The notes beneath the pieces were generated by a model. The model ran no database searches. It was not told the DNA's origin and worked only from the letters and a program-made list of their open reading frames with translations. Position numbers and translations under genes: made by a program. Below, in pieces: positions 4,859 to 8,597 of a DNA stretch of 8,597 bases. Source of the stretch: Caldifarciminota bacterium. Lineage in GTDB: Bacteria > Hydrothermota > Tepidihabitantia > Tepidihabitantales > CAIPLT01. The stretch is taken from positions 1 to 8,597 of the forward strand of contig JANXBB010000045.1 of the NCBI GenBank assembly GCA_025061975.1, in the 5' to 3' direction. The first letter of the stretch is position 1. The number at the start of each line of letters is the position of its first letter.

Positions 4859-7840
4859 TTATTTTGTGGCACCACAACATTTTTTATATTTTTTCCCTGA
4901 ACCACACGGGCAGGGATCATTACGTCCGATTTTCGGACTACTTATTTGTTGTGGCTGGATAAGTTTTGATGATTCTTTTTTATTACTTTCCTCTAATCCA
5001 ACACTTGTTATCTCGGGCTTATAGGCATAAGCCGGCCTTACAACACGCTTTTCTTTGGGTAATTCTACTTGTGCTCTCAGTAACAGACTTACCGAGTCCC
5101 GATAAAATTCGCCCATCATTTCATTAAACATTTTAAACGACTCTTGCTTATATTCAATAAGCGGATCTTTTTGTCCATAGGCAACAAGACCAACTCCTTC
5201 GCGTAAAATATCAAGCGCATATAAATGATCGCGCCATTTGGCATCTATTATACGCAAAAATACTGCTTTGGCAAGAGTTTTAAAAATCTCTTCGCCTAAT
5301 TCTGCTTTTCTTTCTGCAAGCCGGTTTTCAGCAATTTTTCGCAATGCATCTTTAAGCACTTCCGGTTTCATTTTAGAGATTTCATTTTCGTTTACAGTAA
5401 AATCGGCAAGAAAAATAACTCCAAATTCGCCCCGCAAACTTTCCCAGTCCCATTCTTCAGGATTTTTAGAGTTTGCATATTTATTTAAAAGTTGGCTAAT
5501 AAGCTCATCAACTGATTGATAATAAATATCTTCTAAGTTTTCTCCTTTTAATATCTGATCCCGTAAATGATAAACAACTTCTCGTTGTTTATTCATTACA
5601 TCGTCGTATTCTAAAAGATGTTTGCGAATCTCAAAATTGCGTGCCTCAACACGTTTCTGAGCATTTTCAATCGCCTTAGAAACCAAAGGATTTTGAATCG
5701 GCTCCATTTCTTTGACTCCTAATCGGTCCATAAGACTTGCAATTCGGTCAGAACCAAAAAGTCGCATCAAGTCATCTTCTAATGACAAGAAAAACCGCGA
5801 TGACCCAGGATCGCCTTGACGTCCTGATCGTCCGCGTAATTGATTATCAATACGCCGTGCTTCGTGCCGTTCAGTTCCAATAATATAAAGTCCACACGGC
5901 ACATCCTCAAGACATCCACCATGTTCTTCCCAATAAGCACACTTACCACCACCTGGAGTATTGATATAACACACCTCACCTTTGATAACTCCGGGTTCTA
6001 ACTTAATATCTGTTCCGCGACCAGCCATATTAGTAGCAATTGTAACTGCTCCTTTCTTGCCGGCTTGAGCAACAATTTCTGCTTCTTTCTGATGATATTT
6101 AGCATTTAACACTTCGTGATTAATTCCGCGTCTTTTAAGTAACCGTGAAAGGGTTTCAGACACTTCAACTGATGTAGTCCCCACTAAAATTGGTCGGCCT
6201 TGTTTGTGCCAGCGTTCAATCTCGTTTATTACCGCGTTGTATTTTTCCCGGCGGGTCTTATATATCACATCAGGATAATCAATGCGCCGGATTGGCTGAT
6301 TGGTCGGAATCTCAATCACGTCTAATTTATAAACCTCATAGAATTCTTGAGCATTAGTAAGTGCCGTACCGGTCATGCCGGCTAATTTTTCATACATGCG
6401 AAAGTAATTCTGAATTGTGATTGTTGCAAGAGTTTGAGTCTCTTCTTGAACTCGGACACCTTCTTTAGCTTCTAATGCTTGATGAAGTCCATCCGAAAAT
6501 CTTCGCCCAGGCATAAGTCGTCCGGTAAACTCATCAACAATAATTACTTTATTGTCTTGAACAATATAATCAACATCGCGCTCAAAAAGTGAAAATGCCT
6601 TAAGGAGCGCATGGAAGTTATGAATAAGTTCACTTTTTTCTGCATACTTCCGATAAGCTTTTTCTTTCTCATAAAGCTTTTCTTTAGGAGTCAAATTCGG
6701 ATCGTTAGTAATCCGTGCTAACTCTCCTGATAAATCCGGGAGGGTAAAGAAATCGGGATCCTGAGGAAACGCTTCTTTGCGTCCTTTATCGGTTAAGTCA
6801 ATAGTGTTATTTTTCTCATCAATTACAAAATAAAGCTCGCGGTCAATTTCGTGGAGTTTTTTATCTCGTAAAAATTCTAACTCGGTACGTTCAATTAATC
6901 TTTTAACACCTTCCTCCTGTTCTAACTTCATTAACCGTTTGTTTTTTGGAGCACCACGCCGCGCTTGTAATAATTTAATCCCGGCTTCGCGCAATCGGTT
7001 CTCTTTAAGAAGCCGTTCAGCTTCGTCAACTAACCGATTAATAAATATATTTTGCGTCTGATATAACCGGCGCACTATCGGAGTTAATTTATCAAAACCC
7101 CGATCGGATGCTTCAACCGGTCCAGAAATAATTAACGGTGTCCGCGCTTCATCAATAAGAATTGAGTCTACTTCGTCAATAATTGCATAATAGTGACCAC
7201 GCTGAACTTTATCCTCCCAGTTAACTACCATATTATCGCGCAGATAGTCAAAGCCGAATTCGTTATTTGTACCATAAGTAATATCACAATTATACTCGCG
7301 CTTGCGTTCCTGAGGTTCCATGCCTTGCTGAATACACCCGACAGTAAGCCCCAAAAATTCATAGATTGGCCCCATCCATTCCCGATCCCGTGCCGCTAAA
7401 TAATCGTTGACCGTTACCAAATGAACCCCACGCTTTGTCAAACCGTTTAAATAAAGCGGCATCGTAGCAACCAAAGTTTTACCTTCACCGGTTTTCATTT
7501 CGGCAATTTTACCTTCATGAAGGACAATCGCACCAATTATTTGAACATCAAACGGCACCATATTCCAAGTAGTCTCAATTCCCCGCACAAGCCAACTTTT
7601 ACCACAAAATCTTCGGCAAGCTTCTTTAACTAAAGCATAAGCCTCAGGCAAAATACTATCTAAACTTTCACCATCTTGATAACGCTTGTAGAACTCTTCG
7701 GTTTTTTTAGGAAAATCCTCATCAGCAAGAGTTTGGAACTTCTGAGCAAGGGCATTAATCTCGTGGACACGGGGCCAAAGCCGTTTCATTTCACGCTCGT
7801 GTTTGGTCCCAAAGATCTTTTTAATTAACTCTAAAAGCAT
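4859..7840 (-). CDS. secA: Preprotein translocase ATPase SecA
   Basis: A 993-residue motor ATPase that pushes preproteins through SecYEG at the cytoplasmic membrane. Visible are Walker A MKTGEGKT (115-122), Walker B DEVD (222-225) with [37 protein letters not shown] (435-460), [12 protein letters not shown] (603-614) and [13 protein letters not shown] (667-679). The helical scaffold region includes [14 protein letters not shown] (864-877). The C-terminal SEC-C motif has C977, C979, C988 and C989; in E. coli SecA the equivalent tail binds zinc and SecB. It is longer than the roughly 900-residue E. coli protein. The extra length lies mainly in a helical stretch at 255-328 and in a four-cysteine insertion at 620-650 (C624, C634, C643, C649) just before YIIGTERHE. 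The ATG at 7840 follows the mscL stop by 7 nt, with an AAAGG site overlapping that stop. Essential, and clearly intact. Confidence 0.98.
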   Translation of the reverse strand: MLLELIKKIFGTKHEREMKRLWPRVHEINALAQKFQTLADEDFPKKTEEFYKRYQDGESLDSILPEAYALVKEACRRFCGKSWLVRGIETTWNMVPFDVQIIGAIVLHEGKIAEMKTGEGKTLVATMPLYLNGLTKRGVHLVTVNDYLAARDREWMGPIYEFLGLTVGCIQQGMEPQERKREYNCDITYGTNNEFGFDYLRDNMVVNWEDKVQRGHYYAIIDEVDSILIDEARTPLIISGPVEASDRGFDKLTPIVRRLYQTQNIFINRLVDEAERLLKENRLREAGIKLLQARRGAPKNKRLMKLEQEEGVKRLIERTELEFLRDKKLHEIDRELYFVIDEKNNTIDLTDKGRKEAFPQDPDFFTLPDLSGELARITNDPNLTPKEKLYEKEKAYRKYAEKSELIHNFHALLKAFSLFERDVDYIVQDNKVIIVDEFTGRLMPGRRFSDGLHQALEAKEGVRVQEETQTLATITIQNYFRMYEKLAGMTGTALTNAQEFYEVYKLDVIEIPTNQPIRRIDYPDVIYKTRREKYNAVINEIERWHKQGRPILVGTTSVEVSETLSRLLKRRGINHEVLNAKYHQKEAEIVAQAGKKGAVTIATNMAGRGTDIKLEPGVIKGEVCYINTPGGGKCAYWEEHGGCLEDVPCGLYIIGTERHEARRIDNQLRGRSGRQGDPGSSRFFLSLEDDLMRLFGSDRIASLMDRLGVKEMEPIQNPLVSKAIENAQKRVEARNFEIRKHLLEYDDVMNKQREVVYHLRDQILKGENLEDIYYQSVDELISQLLNKYANSKNPEEWDWESLRGEFGVIFLADFTVNENEISKMKPEVLKDALRKIAENRLAERKAELGEEIFKTLAKAVFLRIIDAKWRDHLYALDILREGVGLVAYGQKDPLIEYKQESFKMFNEMMGEFYRDSVSLLLRAQVELPKEKRVVRPAYAYKPEITSVGLEESNKKESSKLIQPQQISSPKIGRNDPCPCGSGKKYKKCCGATK

Positions 7841-7844
7841 AAAA

Positions 7845-7849
7845 CCTTT
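7845..7849 (-). promoter_or_regulatory. secA ribosome binding site overlapping the mscL stop codon
   Basis: AAAGG on the minus strand lies 4 nt before the secA ATG and shares bases with the mscL TAA (7848-7850). Ribosomes ending mscL therefore sit on the secA initiation site, which suggests coupled translation. Confidence 0.65.
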
Positions 7850-8276
7850 ATTTAAGTTCGGCAGTACAATGCGGACATCGGGTTGCTTTGATATTTATTA
7901 CTGAATAACAATAAGGACATTGTTTTGTTGTAACTTCTTCAGTTTTAGGTTTTCGTAAACGATTAATTTGACGAATGAATAAAAAAAGCACAAATGCAAT
8001 AATTATAAAATCAATAACTGTATTAATAAAAATTCCATAATTAATTGTCGGTAACCCTTGAGCTTTAGCTTCAACTAATGACTTAACAGTTTTACCCGAA
8101 AGATTTATAAATAAATTCGAAAAATCAATACGACCTAAAAGTAATCCAATAGGCGGCATAATTATATCATTAACTAATGAACTAACAATTTTCCCAAATG
8201 CTGATCCAATAATTATCCCAACCGCCATATCCAAAACATTGCCGCGCATTGCAAATTCTTTAAACTCTTTTAACAT
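7848..8276 (-). CDS. mscL: Large-conductance mechanosensitive channel MscL with C-terminal zinc ribbon
   Basis: A 142-residue inner-membrane channel that opens under membrane tension to release solutes on hypo-osmotic shock. The N-terminal amphipathic helix and first transmembrane segment read [34 protein letters not shown] (2-35), the classic MscL signature, followed by NDIIMPPIG. An extracellular loop covers about 48-78, and the second transmembrane helix is [17 protein letters not shown] (85-101). Instead of a plain charged C-terminal helix, residues 119-142 form a ribbon with CPYC (120-123) and CPHC (134-137), ten residues apart, a likely cytoplasmic zinc site. I recall similar tails in some other bacterial MscL proteins, so the variant is probably not unique. 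First gene of an operon with secA, from the promoter at 8305-8332. The start at 8276 has TAGGGGG placed 5 nt upstream. Confidence 0.97.
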   Translation of the reverse strand: MLKEFKEFAMRGNVLDMAVGIIIGSAFGKIVSSLVNDIIMPPIGLLLGRIDFSNLFINLSGKTVKSLVEAKAQGLPTINYGIFINTVIDFIIIAFVLFLFIRQINRLRKPKTEEVTTKQCPYCYSVINIKATRCPHCTAELK

Positions 8277-8281
8277 ACTCG

Positions 8282-8288
8282 CCCCCTA
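8282..8288 (-). promoter_or_regulatory. mscL ribosome binding site
   Basis: TAGGGGG on the minus strand with its last G 5 nt before the mscL ATG; fixes the start at 8276. Confidence 0.7.
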
Positions 8289-8304
8289 TTTTTTTTATTT
8301 ATAA

Positions 8305-8332
8305 ATCATACACTATTATAAAAATATGTCAA
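8305..8332 (-). promoter_or_regulatory. Sigma-70-like promoter of the mscL-secA operon
   Basis: On the minus strand, TTGACA (8327-8332), a 16-nt spacer and TATGAT (8305-8310). Transcription would start near 8298, giving a leader of about 20 nt that includes the TAGGGGG ribosome binding site. It is the only good match upstream of mscL. Confidence 0.65.
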
Positions 8333-8404
8333 GTAAAATCAGCATTTACTTAAAAATACTAACTGACTATCACTATAACCACTTTAACTAAATAATACCA
8401 CCTT

Positions 8405-8432
8405 AAAAATATTACTTTAAAGTAATATTTTT
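8405..8432 (-). terminator. Perfect 28-bp AT-rich palindrome, probable terminator (possibly bidirectional)
   Basis: A perfect inverted repeat with 14-bp arms centred between 8418 and 8419 (core ATTACTTT/AAAGTAAT). Read on the minus strand it follows the stop of the possible partial gene at 8446 by 13 nt and ends in five T. Read on the plus strand it ends in nine bases, TATTTTTTT. Only one G-C pair lies in each arm, so the stem is weak for a terminator. A binding site for a dimeric regulator is the alternative. Confidence 0.5.
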
Positions 8433-8445
8433 TTAAAGCGATTTT

Positions 8446-8597
8446 TTAATCTAAGTCTTTGAGATTCATTATGCTATTTAGAATTTGCTTAAAGGAGGGG
8501 GTACTGTTCCCCCAGTGGCCCCCTGAGTAGATTAGGAAGCTGTTGTCTTTGTCGCTTAGAGAGCAGTTATAAGAGTAGTTAAGAGAGCAGATTGGGA
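8446..8597 (-). CDS. Possible C-terminal fragment of an unknown protein (cut by window edge)
   Basis: One minus-strand frame stays open from the right edge for 49 codons to a TAA at 8446-8448. The other minus frames and the plus frames have stops here. The product begins PICSLNYSYNCSLSDKDNSF and ends SFKQILNSIMNLKDLD; it matches no family that I recognise. In favour of a real gene: a terminator-like palindrome sits just beyond the stop, and local composition is richer in G and C than the flanking spacer. Against: an open frame of this length can arise by chance, and no start or ribosome binding site is in the window. The first residues come from a 12-bp tandem repeat. Low confidence. Confidence 0.35.
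   Translation of the reverse strand, partial: PICSLNYSYNCSLSDKDNSFLIYSGGHWGNSTPSFKQILNSIMNLKDLD
8555..8590. repeat. Three tandem copies of a 12-bp repeat
   Basis: Three adjoining 12-bp units: CTTAGAGAGCAG, TTATAAGAGTAG, TTAAGAGAGCAG (plus strand). Units one and three differ at two positions; the middle one is more diverged. They end 7 bp from the window edge. In the possible minus-strand frame they encode tetrapeptides of the form [CY]-S-[LY]-[NS]. Confidence 0.6.

Noticed and set aside
4734..5519. Plus-strand open frames (4734-5024 and 5238-5519) opposite the secA 3' end
   Set aside because: Antisense shadows of conserved SecA sequence, without ribosome binding sites.
5779..7399. Short frames inside secA on the minus strand (5779-5979) and plus strand (7193-7399)
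   Set aside because: Out-of-frame with an intact SecA and not protein-like.
8471..8530. Short plus-strand peptide of 19 residues at the right edge
   Set aside because: No ribosome binding site, and the opposite strand holds the longer open frame.

Overview
The window is an AT-rich bacterial chromosome segment with compact gene packing. It carries seven convincing protein genes (one cut by the left edge), one gene that looks split by an in-frame stop, one doubtful partial gene at the right edge, and one tRNA. The propeller protein with a type IX-like C-terminal sorting domain points to the FCB/Bacteroidota-like side of bacteria, as do the enlarged SecA with a SEC-C tail and a bacterial deoxyhypusine-synthase-like enzyme. 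An uncultured lineage such as candidate division WOR-3 would fit. That placement is inference; nothing here is a phylogenetic marker read against a database.

Left part, minus strand (1-3357): the 5' end of thrS (threonyl-tRNA synthetase) lies at the edge with its own sigma-70-like promoter. Upstream of it is a two-gene unit: a deoxyhypusine-synthase-family enzyme whose TGA stop overlaps by 4 bp (ATGA) the start of a 600-residue secreted seven-bladed beta-propeller (SBBP repeats) with a type IX-like C-terminal domain.

Middle (3358-4411): a short divergent promoter region separates that unit from a plus-strand tRNA-Ile(GAT) gene. The sppA signal-peptide peptidase gene starts only 10 nt after the tRNA, with no ribosome binding site, so the two are probably one transcript.

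Right part, minus strand (4415-8332): an mscL - secA - small membrane protein operon. It runs from a sigma-70-like promoter at 8305-8332 with tight spacing and clear Shine-Dalgarno sites. Its last gene appears to be interrupted by a TAA codon (4655-4657), with the reading frame continuing to 4415, where it meets sppA tail to tail across 3 nt. MscL carries a C-terminal zinc ribbon, and SecA carries both the usual C-terminal metal-binding motif and an additional four-cysteine insertion in its motor.

Right edge (8333-8597): a 28-bp perfect AT-rich palindrome that looks like a terminator lies just downstream of a possible minus-strand gene 3' end. That frame includes a 12-bp tandem repeat.

Functionally, the secA operon and sppA belong to protein export and envelope maintenance, and the propeller protein is a predicted exported client. 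I see no mobile element, CRISPR array or defence system. The least ordinary items are the split small membrane gene, the tRNA-sppA arrangement without a ribosome binding site, the deoxyhypusine-synthase-like/propeller pair, and the cysteine-rich additions to SecA and MscL.
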